Position numbers and translations under genes: made by a program
From: CBDFHJ01 sp965247635
GTDB lineage: Bacteria > Chloroflexota > Dehalococcoidia > Lucifugimonadales > Australimonadaceae
Length of the DNA stretch: 64,000 nt
Direction: 5' to 3'
NCBI GenBank assembly: GCA_965247635.1
Contig: CBDFHJ010000010.1
Location: forward strand, 62,001-126,000
Part shown: in pieces, positions 35,625-44,512 of the stretch
How positions within the stretch are numbered: the first letter of the stretch is position 1
Layout of the letters: each line of letters begins with the position of its first letter
Notes under the pieces: generated by a model
What the model was told of the DNA's origin: nothing
What the model saw: the letters and a program-made list of their open reading frames with translations, nothing else
Database searches by the model: none

Positions 35625-35843
35625 GTTGGCGGTGGCTAACAAAAAATCGACAAGCGGCTAAATCTGTCTGATTTAGCTGCTCTTAGGGTGAGGAAGGCCT
35701 TCACGCACCGGACCTACGGGTAAGACAGACATATCTGGGGATTCCCGCTGTAGGTTAATCCCCAGTGAGTTCAAGTCGCTCTAGGCAACGATTGCCGCTT
35801 ACTGAGGGCGTCCAAAGCGTTGGACGTGATACGGAGCACCCCT

Positions 35844-36620
35844 TCATCTTTCAGGTGGTTGTGCAGGGGCCGGCGTCAGACTGCCTACAAAGTCCAGGAC
35901 GAACTTGCAGGTGGTCTCAACGGATGTCTGGGGAAAGCCCGAGGCAGCGTCAACGCCGAAGGGCGGAATAATCGCCAGGCGGGCGTTGGGGACCCGTGCT
36001 CTTATCTCCAAGGCGTGGTCGTAAATGGCCCCGGCGTTGTCACCGCTCATGGTAAGCACGGGGCAGGAGATCCTGTCGATGTTGTCCGTGAAGTTGTAGA
36101 ACTCCTGCAGCTCGCTGACGTTGCGGATGTTGTAGTAGTTTCGGACCACGTCCAGCCAGTCCTCGCCGTGGCGTTGACGCAAATCCGCCTGTCGCTCCGG
36201 CGTATGGTTGGTCCCGTCGCCACCGGCCCGGTTCTGCGCCTCTTGCATCTGTTGCGTCAGATGAATGTGCGGCGAGTCCAGGATAAGCGAAAGGGCGCGC
36301 TCCGGGTGAAAAACCCCCACCCGAATGGGGATCCGCGTCCCCAGCCTATTGCCGAAGAGGTGGGCCTTGCGAATCCCCAGGTGGTCCATCAGGCTCAGTA
36401 AATCATCAGTCCAGGCCGAGGGCGATAGCTCTTTCACGTGCTCGCTGCGCCCCATGCCCCGCATATCCACCGCGATTACCCGAAGCTTCTTGCTCAGAAT
36501 GGGCAGATACGCCTCGAAGTTATGGGCGCTCCCCAGGGCGGCAGGGAGCATGAAGATGGCGTCGCCTGAGCCCTCCTCCTCGTAGTAGTGCTTGAATCCG
36601 TTGATCGTCACCGTAGGCAT
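35844..36620 (-). CDS. Alpha/beta-hydrolase-fold protein with Arg at the nucleophile site
   Basis: 258 residues, ATG at 36620. The fold pattern is present (MLPAALGSAHNFEAYLPILSKKLRVIAVDMRGMGRSE), but the elbow reads FGNRLG, with Arg92 replacing Ser, and the oxyanion His-Gly is absent. The acid region (LTMSGDNAGAIYDHA) keeps one Asp and no His is found at the usual position (IIPPFGVDAASG). It starts 9 bases after the Rieske gene stop at 36630, so it is in one operon with paralogue 2. A non-hydrolytic role in ring-product processing is possible. Confidence 0.72.
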   Translation of the reverse strand: MPTVTINGFKHYYEEEGSGDAIFMLPAALGSAHNFEAYLPILSKKLRVIAVDMRGMGRSEHVKELSPSAWTDDLLSLMDHLGIRKAHLFGNRLGTRIPIRVGVFHPERALSLILDSPHIHLTQQMQEAQNRAGGDGTNHTPERQADLRQRHGEDWLDVVRNYYNIRNVSELQEFYNFTDNIDRISCPVLTMSGDNAGAIYDHALEIRARVPNARLAIIPPFGVDAASGFPQTSVETTCKFVLDFVGSLTPAPAQPPER

Positions 36621-36629
36621 GTTAGACCT

Positions 36630-38027
36630 CTACCGCCATAGTCCCTTGTCGCGCAGGTCGTCCCAGCTCTCTGCCTGCATCAGCTGCACCCAGAAGTCGT
36701 AGGCGCCACGTTGGTTCTGCTCACTCGGCGCGCGTTGGGTCCCCCCAGGCTTCTCGGTAAGCACTCCATTCTGAGGCAGCCCATGCTTCTCAAACAACGG
36801 GTGACTCATCAGCTCACGCTGCAGCCCCATGGAGTAGTCGTAGGGATAGCGCCGCGCGATGACGCCCTTGCTCGCCTTGTGGGCGTAGTTCCAGTTCTCC
36901 ATATCGTCGGACTCTGTCAACCCAGCCGGCCCACCGTAGCGCATGTAGTAGTGCCGCAGCACGTCCTTCATCTCCTGCGGCATGTCCCGGTGCACCCAGT
37001 ACCACCGCCAGCACTCCGTCCAGTCGACCCCGGCGGGGTGCCACACGCAGATGCTGTTGTTGGTCCCCTGGGTGCCATTGGGGAAGATATTCCCGTTCGC
37101 TTGCTTCAGCCGGGAGTGTAGTCCCAGTACCTCCCTGCGCCGCATGTGGGCCTGCCGGGCATACTCCTCGGCCACCGGGTTCTCGAAGGTCCTCGCGTAC
37201 TCCAGGTCTTCGGGTGCTATTTGGAAGGCAAGCTGACCGGAGCCGTGGTGCGAAATGTCGAAGTTATAGGACATATCCAAGGACCTCATCATGTTTCCCT
37301 GGGCCCGACCTTGCCCTCCGCCCGGGTTGATACCCACAATCTGGACCGATTGGTGAGTTGGGATACCGTGATAGCCGTCACCCAGGAAGTTCTCGGCGCC
37401 AAACTTCCAGTTGGACGAGAACAGCCACTTGACGAGCCCCAGCACCTCGATATCCGCGTCGGTGCCGTCCGGCTTGTCCAGGTGCATCCGCAGCCCCGGC
37501 TCGTTATCGCCAATGTACTCTTCGAACGAGGGCGCCTTGGAGTCCCACGTGGCCCAGATGCTGCCGTGGAAGTTGGCCAGCTGCGCGACTTCAACGAGGC
37601 CCCATTGCGATTTGTCCAACTCCTCCCGGTACGCGTCCTTGTAGCGCGGCACGCCCACGAGGCTTCCATCTCCCGCGTAGCTCCACCCGTGGTACGGACA
37701 CGTGAACACCGGCGTGTTCCCCTCGTCGTACCGGCACACCTTCATCCCCCGGTGACGGCACGAGTTCAGGAATACGTGGACGGTATTGTCCCGGTCCCGG
37801 CTCAGGATCACCGACTCCTCCCCCATGCGCGAGACGAAGTAGTCGCCGGGCTTGCGCACCTGGTCCTCGAACCCCACGAAGAGCCAGGCGCGGGCGAACA
37901 CCCGCTCCTTCTCGATCTCGTACAGCTCCGCGTCCACGAAGATGTCGCGGCTGACCAAGCCCTTGGCCCGTTCCACCAGGTCAACGTCCTTCCAGATGCC
38001 ACTCTCTAGTCCCGCTTCCAGTGCCAT
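36630..38027 (-). CDS. Rieske non-haem iron oxygenase, alpha subunit, paralogue 2
   Basis: 465 residues from the ATG at 38027, preceded by GGGAGGTGG. The Rieske ligands lie in NSCRHRG and CPYHGWSY, and the iron site in GDGYHGIPTH. About 100 residues from FVGFEDQV to KSQWGLVEV match paralogue 1 almost residue for residue, while the catalytic half has diverged (for example FDISHHGSGQLAFQ). First gene of an operon with the hydrolase-fold gene 35844. Electron-transfer partners must lie elsewhere. Confidence 0.9.
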   Translation of the reverse strand: MALEAGLESGIWKDVDLVERAKGLVSRDIFVDAELYEIEKERVFARAWLFVGFEDQVRKPGDYFVSRMGEESVILSRDRDNTVHVFLNSCRHRGMKVCRYDEGNTPVFTCPYHGWSYAGDGSLVGVPRYKDAYREELDKSQWGLVEVAQLANFHGSIWATWDSKAPSFEEYIGDNEPGLRMHLDKPDGTDADIEVLGLVKWLFSSNWKFGAENFLGDGYHGIPTHQSVQIVGINPGGGQGRAQGNMMRSLDMSYNFDISHHGSGQLAFQIAPEDLEYARTFENPVAEEYARQAHMRRREVLGLHSRLKQANGNIFPNGTQGTNNSICVWHPAGVDWTECWRWYWVHRDMPQEMKDVLRHYYMRYGGPAGLTESDDMENWNYAHKASKGVIARRYPYDYSMGLQRELMSHPLFEKHGLPQNGVLTEKPGGTQRAPSEQNQRGAYDFWVQLMQAESWDDLRDKGLWR

Positions 38028-38135
38028 CTCTCCACCTCCCCTAGGGTTCCACGGATGCCATGAATCAGTGTGTGGGTGACCGTACTCCTGCGGGAAAGGG
38101 GTGTCAATCAGTGAGCGGGATGTCCTACGGACGAC

Positions 38136-38196
38136 AGAAAACCGTGCCCGCCTTGGTGGGTATTGATTGAAGGAGGACATTGGTACTAGCCCACGC
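38136..38196. repeat. About 57-bp dispersed repeat, copy C
   Basis: AAAACCGTGCCCGCCTTGGTGGGTATTGATTGAAGGAGGACATTGGTACTAGCCCACGC. It has a small insertion (TTGA) relative to copies A and B, and the palindrome arm has one change. Confidence 0.65.
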
Positions 38197-38287
38197 GCGG
38201 TTGATTGCTCTACGGGCAGATGAGGCCATACCCGGAAGACCACCGTGATGATGCATTCAGCACCGAACCTGGGCGTACTAACAGCAA

Positions 38288-38317
38288 AGACCTCCCGTCA
38301 AGAATCGAGGGAGGTCT
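38288..38317 (-). terminator. Hairpin after Rieske oxygenase 3
   Basis: Stem AGACCTCCC paired with GGGAGGTCT, 12-base loop, followed on the minus strand by TTGCTGTT. A weak intrinsic terminator. Confidence 0.5.
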
Positions 38318-38360
38318 CCGCTCCTGAGCCCAGGCGTGATCTAGGCCGCCACTACCCACG

Positions 38361-39767
38361 TCACCACGTGTATAAGTGGCTCTTCTCAATCTTCCCTGCA
38401 CGAATGTCGTCCCAACTGTCCGCGTCCATCATGGTGGCCCAAAAGTCATACATCCCACGCAGGTTCTGCATGGCGGGCCCTTCGATGATCACTCCGCCCG
38501 TCTGCATGAGTCCAATGTCGGCTAGCCGCGGGTGTCCACGGGTTTCGTAGCCCAGACCGATCTGGTAACTGTACGGGTGCCGCCGTGCGATGACACCTTT
38601 GCTAGCCTTGTGGGCATAGTTCCAATTCTCCATGTCATCCTGCTCGGTCATGCCGGGAGCCGCCCCGTAGCGCATCATGTAGTGACGAATCAGGTCCTTC
38701 ACCTCTTGTGGTGCGTCCCGCTGGACCATGTACCAGCGCCACTGCTCGTACTGGTCCGGCCCACTGGGCTGCCACACGCACATGGTGTTGACGGTGGTGC
38801 CGGTGGTCCCGTTGGGGAAGATGGTCCCGGTCCCGCCGAAGTTTAACCGGGCCTTCTTGCCCAGGAGTTTCTTGCGTTTTTCGTGCGACTCCCGGTAGTA
38901 CTCCTCAACGATAGGATCGTTCGGAAAGCTCGGATTGTATGGAAGGTCATCGAACGTCAGGCCAGCCCCTCGGCTGCTGCCATGGTGGGTTATGTCGTAC
39001 CGCATGGATTGTCCGTGCTGCATGTAGAGCCGCTGGCCCTGATCCTGGATGCCCCGGCCCTGACCGCCCCTGGGACTGATACCCACCAGGTCCACCGATT
39101 GGTGGCTGGTCTTGCCGTGGTAGTGATCCCCGGTGAAATTCTCGGCTCCCCATTTCCAGTTAGATGGAACGAGCCATTTGCGGACGCCTCCAATCACCTC
39201 GTGGTCCGACGAGCTGCCGTCCGGCTTGTCATAGAACATCTCCAGGTACGGCTTGTTATCACCTAGGTACTCATCGAAGGAGGGTGCCTTAGGGTCCCAT
39301 GTTGCCCAGATGGTCCCTTTGAAGTTAGCTATTCGTCCTACTTCAACGAGGCCCCACTGACTCTTGTCCAGCTCCTCCCGGTACGCATCCTTGTACCGTG
39401 GCACGCCTACGAGGCTTCCGTCACCCGCGTAGCTCCACCCGTGGTACGGACACGTGAACACCGGGGTGTTCCCCTCGTCGTACCGGCATACCTTCATCCC
39501 ACGGTGTCGGCACGAGTTCAGGAACACGTGGATCGTGTTGTCCCGGTCCCGGCTCAGGATGACCGACTCCTCCCCCATGCGCGAGACAAAGTAGTCGCCC
39601 GGCTTCTTCACCTGGTCCTCGAACCCTACGAACAGCCAGCAACGGGCGAAGATCTGCTCCAGCTCCTGCTGGTAGACCTCCTCGTCCACGAAAATTTCTC
39701 GGCTGATGAGGCCCTTGTTGACGTCCACTAAATCACGCATCGATCCATAACGGACATTCAATGCCAT
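38361..39767 (-). CDS. Rieske non-haem iron oxygenase, alpha subunit, paralogue 3
   Basis: 468 residues from the ATG at 39767, preceded by GGGAGGTATT. Rieske ligands as in the other two copies; the iron site is GDHYHGKTSH. The catalytic half is the most divergent of the three (GAGLTFDDLPYNPSFPND, GGTGTIFPNGTTGTT), so its substrate probably differs. It is followed by a hairpin and transcribed alone. The order 3-2-(34 kb genes)-1 suggests local duplication with later spread. Confidence 0.9.
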   Translation of the reverse strand: MALNVRYGSMRDLVDVNKGLISREIFVDEEVYQQELEQIFARCWLFVGFEDQVKKPGDYFVSRMGEESVILSRDRDNTIHVFLNSCRHRGMKVCRYDEGNTPVFTCPYHGWSYAGDGSLVGVPRYKDAYREELDKSQWGLVEVGRIANFKGTIWATWDPKAPSFDEYLGDNKPYLEMFYDKPDGSSSDHEVIGGVRKWLVPSNWKWGAENFTGDHYHGKTSHQSVDLVGISPRGGQGRGIQDQGQRLYMQHGQSMRYDITHHGSSRGAGLTFDDLPYNPSFPNDPIVEEYYRESHEKRKKLLGKKARLNFGGTGTIFPNGTTGTTVNTMCVWQPSGPDQYEQWRWYMVQRDAPQEVKDLIRHYMMRYGAAPGMTEQDDMENWNYAHKASKGVIARRHPYSYQIGLGYETRGHPRLADIGLMQTGGVIIEGPAMQNLRGMYDFWATMMDADSWDDIRAGKIEKSHLYTW

Positions 39768-39933
39768 CTCAATACCTCCCGGGGGTCCAATGGATGCTAC
39801 AATGTCAACTTGACGTGACCGTACTCTCGGTGTGGAGGAGTGTCAAGCAAGCCAAATGCGTACGCCAAGACCAGCCGACGGAGATGCATTGTGGGCGGCA
39901 ATTCCCATTTACTCCTGGGAGCAACACCTGCAG

Positions 39934-41931
39934 CTACTCCGGCAGCGACGATTGAAGAAACATCACCAAGTCTCCTGGGAAAACGAACGGAGCACCCCTG
40001 GCGAAAACCTCAACGGCGCCGTCCGGACTCATCCGATGGATGGTACGCGTGAAGTTCTCCAGCACGAACAGGTCTCCAGAAGGTCCCACGGTCAAATCAG
40101 CCAGGTTTCCCGAGAATCCTTCGGCGATCGTCGTCATGTCCCCTTCGAGGGTGACATGGAATAGCTTGCGGAACGCGGTTACGAAATAACCCGCCCCCAG
40201 GGGGTGGTCCGCCGGCGCTATCGCCACCGCGGTAAACCTATCCTCCAGGGCAGGCACATCCTGGATGACGCGGGTGACCTCGCCGCTCGGAGCCACCCGC
40301 AGGAGTTGCCTGAGGGTGGAAGGGCTGTTGATGATCACGTAATCTCCATTTTCGGCGATGGCGATGGCCAGGCCCTGCGCCCCGGTAGACGTTCCCGCAA
40401 GGCTCACGATGGTCGTGATTTCGCCTTCCGGCCTGATCTTAACCACGACGTTCTCCAGGTTGTCGCCCACCAAGAAATCGCCTTCATGAGTGACCGCCAA
40501 AGCCACCGGCCCCCTCAATGGGAGGTCCTCCACCACGGGAGTCAGCTCGCCGGAGTGCGTCGCTCGAAGAATCCTCAGGTTGTCCCGGTCCAATAGGTAG
40601 ATGCGGCCCTCGCGGTCCAATGCGATATCCACCAAGCCGAAGAGGGTGGCCCCAATGTTTTCGTTCAGGATGACCAGCCTGCTCGCGCCCTCGAAGGTCA
40701 ATTCGTAGACCCCAAGTCCGCCTCGGTCCACGAAACTATCGTCGACCCAGAACAACAGGCGAGGCTCAATGGTTACTCCCGCGCTGGCAGCCTCGGTCAC
40801 GCCACTCTGGCTGACGTTGACGCTTATGCCGCCCTCGTAGGTCCCAGCCGTCCTAGCCGTGAACCTTCCCTGCTCATCGATGATACCCACCTCTTGCCTG
40901 ACGGCGAACGTATTTGGCAGTCCGGTTATCCGGTTGCCGTACTGGTCAAAGGCGCTCACAGTGAACTGCTGTTCCTGGCCAACTTCCATGGTTGGAAAGT
41001 CCGGTTCGATGGTAACGTGGTCCAGGGGCCCGGGCTCGACGGCGGCGCTCGCCGCCGCCGCCACAGCGACGCCTCCCTGGGCAACCTTGACCGTCACGAC
41101 TTCCGCGTAGAAGCCAGCCCGCGTCGAGGTGAATCGGCCTTCCGCGTCCAATTCGCCAACCTCAGGGTCCGCGCCGAACGCATAGGTGAGACCTGAGACT
41201 GGGTTGCCGTACCGATCGAACGCCTGGGCAACCAGCAACGCCTCGCCGCCGGCCTCGATGGCCACCGGTTCGATGGTAACGTGGTCCAGGGGCCCGGGCT
41301 CGACGGTGACGCTTGCCGATGCCTTCAGGGTGACGGTTCCATAGGTGGCTCGCACTTCCAGCGTGCTGGGGAAGTGGCCCGCAACCGCCCCCGCCGTGAA
41401 CACACCGTCGCGGACTGAACCGCCCTCGCTGGCGGTCCACTCGAACGTCAGCCCCTCGATGCGGTCCCCGGACTGGTCCGTCGCGATTACGAGCACTCGC
41501 TTGGACTCATTGGGGGTCAACGCCAGATCGCCGGGCTGGAGCTCGAGCTTGGCCAACGTTCCCGGTCTGACGGTAGTGGTCACGAGAGATACCGGTGCAA
41601 ACACCGCCCGCACTACTTTCGAGCCGTCCATCAGGATGGTCTCTTCAGCGTTGATGCCGGCCAGGTCACGCTCCCAGCGGGCGAATTCCCAGCCCGTATC
41701 GCTGGACTTGGCGACTAAATTGACTAATTTCCCCCCTGGAAACGGTACGCCAACGCCCGAGGTGATGATGGCGCCGTCGATTTCCACGTACCCTTTGTCT
41801 GGTGGGCCGATGAGGACACTGAGCTCCACGTTGTCCGGAACGGTAGTAGGTAACCTAAGGCCTAGGTCACAGGCAACGGCGGAGAGGAGCATCACCACTA
41901 AAGAGGCGGTCCATCTCACCATGTGGTCCAT
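39934..41931 (-). CDS. Large secreted lipoprotein with Ig-like repeats and NHL-type propeller
   Basis: 665 residues from the ATG at 41931 (GGAGGGG upstream). A signal peptide with VMLLSAVAC (Cys21) suggests a lipid anchor. About three bacterial Ig-like repeats follow, each with a linker EPGPLDHVTIEP and a FDRYGNPVSGL or FDQYGNRITGL strand. From about residue 385 (LLFWVDDSF) a beta-propeller of NHL or SMP-30 type begins (IALDREGRIYLLDRDNLRIL, LTVGPSGDLFVLENF). It probably binds a surface ligand or substrate. No catalytic metal site is evident. An IS3 element lies just upstream. Confidence 0.75.
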   Translation of the reverse strand: MDHMVRWTASLVVMLLSAVACDLGLRLPTTVPDNVELSVLIGPPDKGYVEIDGAIITSGVGVPFPGGKLVNLVAKSSDTGWEFARWERDLAGINAEETILMDGSKVVRAVFAPVSLVTTTVRPGTLAKLELQPGDLALTPNESKRVLVIATDQSGDRIEGLTFEWTASEGGSVRDGVFTAGAVAGHFPSTLEVRATYGTVTLKASASVTVEPGPLDHVTIEPVAIEAGGEALLVAQAFDRYGNPVSGLTYAFGADPEVGELDAEGRFTSTRAGFYAEVVTVKVAQGGVAVAAAASAAVEPGPLDHVTIEPDFPTMEVGQEQQFTVSAFDQYGNRITGLPNTFAVRQEVGIIDEQGRFTARTAGTYEGGISVNVSQSGVTEAASAGVTIEPRLLFWVDDSFVDRGGLGVYELTFEGASRLVILNENIGATLFGLVDIALDREGRIYLLDRDNLRILRATHSGELTPVVEDLPLRGPVALAVTHEGDFLVGDNLENVVVKIRPEGEITTIVSLAGTSTGAQGLAIAIAENGDYVIINSPSTLRQLLRVAPSGEVTRVIQDVPALEDRFTAVAIAPADHPLGAGYFVTAFRKLFHVTLEGDMTTIAEGFSGNLADLTVGPSGDLFVLENFTRTIHRMSPDGAVEVFARGAPFVFPGDLVMFLQSSLPE

Positions 41932-42181
41932 CGTCACGCCCCTCCTGTCAGGTGATGGACACACCTTACGTGGGGTTCCTTAGCGGCGATTTAGCGGAAC
42001 CTTACCGGTTCCTTAACCGATCGCTATCGTCCTCTTCCTTGGGTGTACCCCTAGGTAGAGACCCTCGGAGACATTGGGCAGACGTTAACACGGCATATCG
42101 GGGCATAGTTGAGGGGGTACGGGAGTGCAGTCTCAAGTGGACCCCATCATGAGGACAGCGGTGAGGCTAAAATAAGAGAGT

Positions 42182-43084
42182 CTACCGCTGGGGTGTCTCG
42201 TAACCTTCATCCGATGGTAAGGCTTGTGGATGTTCCAGTAAACACCTTTGTGGGCTCACTGCTTGGAACACCTGACCCGGTGACCGATAGCCCAGGGCTT
42301 GATGGGGCCGCTCTTGGTTGTAGAAGGCCAGATAAGCCCCAATCCCCTTTCTGGCCTCAGTCCCATTTTGGTATGCCTTCAGGTACACCTCCTCGTACTT
42401 GATGCTGCGCCACAGCCGTTCCACGAAGACGTTGTCCATGCACCGGCCCCTGCCGTCCATGCTCACTTGAACGCCTTGCGCCAGCAGCATGCTGGTGAAG
42501 GCCTCGCTGGTGAACTGGCTGCCCTGGTCGGTGTTGAAGATCTGTGGCCGACCCTTGCTCAAGGCCTCTTCCAGAGCCGCAACACAGAAGTCTACCTCCA
42601 GGGTGTTGGACAGCCGCCAGGCCAGCACGTAGCGGCTGTGCCAGTCCATGGTGGCCACCAAGTAGAGGAAACCCCGAGCCATGGGTATGTAGGTGATGTC
42701 GGTGGCCCACACCTGGTTGACCCGGTTGATCTCCAGCCCCCTGAGCAGGTACGGATAGACCTTATGCCCTGGGTTTGGCTTGCTGGTGTTGGGACGCCGG
42801 TAGATGGCCTCCAGGCCTATCAGCTGCATCAGCCGGCGGACCCGCTTGCGGTTGACCTGGTGTCCGTGATTTCTGAGCCAGGCAGTCATCCTTCTGGAGC
42901 CGTAGAAAGGTGTCTTCAGGTACTGTTGGTCTATGAGGGCCATCAACTCCAAGTCCTCGGCGCCGGCCTCGGTTGGCAGGTAGTACAACGAGGAGCGGCT
43001 GATACCCAGCAAGGCGCACTGGCGCACCAGAGACAGCTTCGGTTCTTCTCGGTCAATCATGGCCCGGCGTTGGGACCGGCTCAC
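42182..43084 (-). CDS. IS3-family transposase OrfB (integrase core)
   Basis: 300 residues. It has the IS3 OrfB arrangement: HTH_21-like N-terminal part (LLGISRSSLYYLP), then the DDE integrase core with Asp in VWATDITYIPM, Asp in IFNTDQGSQFTS and Glu at the third position after FVERLWRSIKYEEVYLKAY. The likely product is an OrfAB fusion made by -1 frameshifting. The GTG at 43084 overlaps the orfA stop (GTGA). It appears intact. Confidence 0.92.
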   Translation of the reverse strand: MSRSQRRAMIDREEPKLSLVRQCALLGISRSSLYYLPTEAGAEDLELMALIDQQYLKTPFYGSRRMTAWLRNHGHQVNRKRVRRLMQLIGLEAIYRRPNTSKPNPGHKVYPYLLRGLEINRVNQVWATDITYIPMARGFLYLVATMDWHSRYVLAWRLSNTLEVDFCVAALEEALSKGRPQIFNTDQGSQFTSEAFTSMLLAQGVQVSMDGRGRCMDNVFVERLWRSIKYEEVYLKAYQNGTEARKGIGAYLAFYNQERPHQALGYRSPGQVFQAVSPQRCLLEHPQALPSDEGYETPQR

Positions 43085-43365
43085 AACCCGAAGCTCCGTG
43101 ACAAAAAATCCCGTTCCACCTTGAGCTGCCCAATCTGTTGGTAGAGCTGGGCAGTGAGGACCTCTTGGTCCTTCTCCTGGCGTCCAGCACCATTTTCAAA
43201 GAGGTGCGGCGCCCCCTGAGTCAAGGCCTTCTTCCAGGCATGGATCTGGCTCGGGTGGACTTCAAACCGGCTGGCCAGCTCTGCAATGGTGTGCTCCCCC
43301 TGGAGCGCGGCCAAAGCCACTTTGGCCTTGAAGACTGGGCTGTGCTTCTTACGTGTTTGCTTCAT
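43081..43365 (-). CDS. IS3-family transposase OrfA
   Basis: 94 residues: an HTH (KAKVALAALQGEHTIAELASRFEVHPSQIHAWKK) and a leucine-zipper-like coil (LYQQIGQLKVERDFLSR). It binds the element ends and regulates transposition. A T6G run near its 3' end is the candidate frameshift site. ATG at 43365. Confidence 0.92.
   Translation of the reverse strand: MKQTRKKHSPVFKAKVALAALQGEHTIAELASRFEVHPSQIHAWKKALTQGAPHLFENGAGRQEKDQEVLTAQLYQQIGQLKVERDFLSRSFGL
43102..43108 (-). other. Candidate -1 frameshift heptamer TTTTTTG
   Basis: On the minus strand the OrfA codons are GAT TTT TTG, so T-TTT-TTG fits the X-XXY-YYZ slippery pattern in the zero frame. The -1 frame leads without a stop into OrfB. Confidence 0.6.
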
Positions 43366-43439
43366 GTCCTGCTCCTTCTTTCCGTCCTATTTTAGGAGCG
43401 GGACTCTCTCTTAGCCACCTGTCCGAATTTTGGGGTCCA

Positions 43440-43750
43440 CCTCAGTCGGTTGGGGGGTGGAGCTAGAGTCCCGGCAATGAATGCCCGTCTTCTGCCCCGC
43501 CGTCCCTGATAACCAGCATGACGTCATGCCAACGTCCTGGGCATGCATCTTGAGCCCGGTGCTTTTGCCTACTCTCTCACCCCACAAGAGTGATGCGCTC
43601 ACCCGCGGGTCACCCGAAAGGGGTACCTCGAGGGCTACCCTCTTTTTCACCCGTGAATCAACCCCTAAGGGTGACGCGGAAACGGGCGCCGTAGCGCACC
43701 ATATGTGCAGCGGCAGGAAAACCTGCCAAGTCCCCACGAGGAGACCAGCG
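43440..43750. other. Leader region before the pilin-like genes
   Basis: 311 bases without a supported gene. A perfect hairpin (GGCAGG, loop AAAA, CCTGCC, at 43713-43728) lies 22 bases before the first pilin start. I checked for c-di-GMP riboswitch consensus words and did not find them. Confidence 0.45.
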
Positions 43751-44441
43751 ATGTGGAATAGGCTACGGACCGAACGAGGATTCACCCTGATTGAGCTGGT
43801 GGCCGTCATGGCCATCCTCGCCATTTTGGTGAGCATCGTGGCGCCGGCCGTGACCGACACGGCACAGACTTCCGTCCAGGCCCAGGCCCAGGCCCAGGCG
43901 GACAGCCTGCAGGCCAGAAACGCCGCCTACCAGTTCTACCAGCGGGAAGAGAAGGCGGAGTTCCTGACGCCCCACACCGCGGAGCTCACGGCCACCATCA
44001 ACGACGAAGACATCACCGCGACCCAGAAGATCAGCAGCCGGTGGCCGGAGCTGTTCATCGCCATTGAATCGGACTCGGGCTTCTTTAGCGAGGCGGGCTA
44101 TCCCGCAGTGTTCCCAACCGAAGACAGCCCCGCCGACGATTTGGTCGTCGCCATCACCTTGCTGAACAGGCTTAACGAGGATGTGGACGGTGGGGGCGTT
44201 GGCTTCCTGGAGAACCACACCGCCCTCGACTTGGACCTGCTGGTAACCCAGGGACTGCTGACCGACCTTCCTAGAGGATTCGGTTGAGATCCCGCAGTTC
44301 CTGTGGCTTCTGGAGAAGAAGAGCTCCTCCAGCGGAATTGAAAACGACAGCCGTGACGTGAGCGTGTGGGTGCTGATCGCTACGGAGGAGGTTGAGGGTT
44401 CGGGTGGTAGGGTGCAGGTGACCTACAAGGAGGTCGTGTAA
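43751..44441 (+). pseudogene. Type IV pilin-like gene 1, frameshifted
   Basis: ATG at 43751 with GAGGAGACC upstream. The N-terminus has the prepilin motif: RG|FTLIELVAVMAILAILVSI, with Glu at +5 and a hydrophobic helix. The frame stops at 44287, but coding pattern resumes one frame over (VEIPQFLWLLEKKSS... to VQVTYKEVV) and ends at 44441. A single indel near 44280 would join them. Prepilin peptidase and assembly genes are not in the window. It could be sequencing error or decay. Confidence 0.65.
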
Positions 44442-44512
44442 CCAGCACGGCGAGACGCAGAAGTTCGCGGCGAATCAATCAATAAAGCACGGCACGCCAA
44501 GGAGCGGGACCA

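Larger units (their letters stand above)
42138..43439. mobile_element. IS3-family insertion sequence
   Basis: 1302 bases. Terminal inverted repeats are TGGACCCCA..GGACAG at the left (42138) and its complement at the right (43431-43439 and inward through CTGTCC). It carries orfA and orfB in the usual overlap. No 3-4 base target duplication is evident. It lies between the lipoprotein promoter and the pilin-like genes. Confidence 0.85.

Noticed and set aside
40963..40974. GAACTGCTGTTC, a perfect LexA-box match
   Set aside because: It lies deep inside the lipoprotein coding region, far from any start, so it is probably chance.
41996..42012. Inverted repeat GGAACC-TTACC-GGTTCC near the lipoprotein start
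   Set aside because: Spacing between the GAAC and GTTC words is 7, not 4, so it does not fit the LexA box. It may be an operator for another protein, but nothing supports that.
43440..43750. c-di-GMP riboswitch before the pilin-like genes
   Set aside because: The location is attractive, but the conserved GEMM words are missing; only a simple hairpin is seen.
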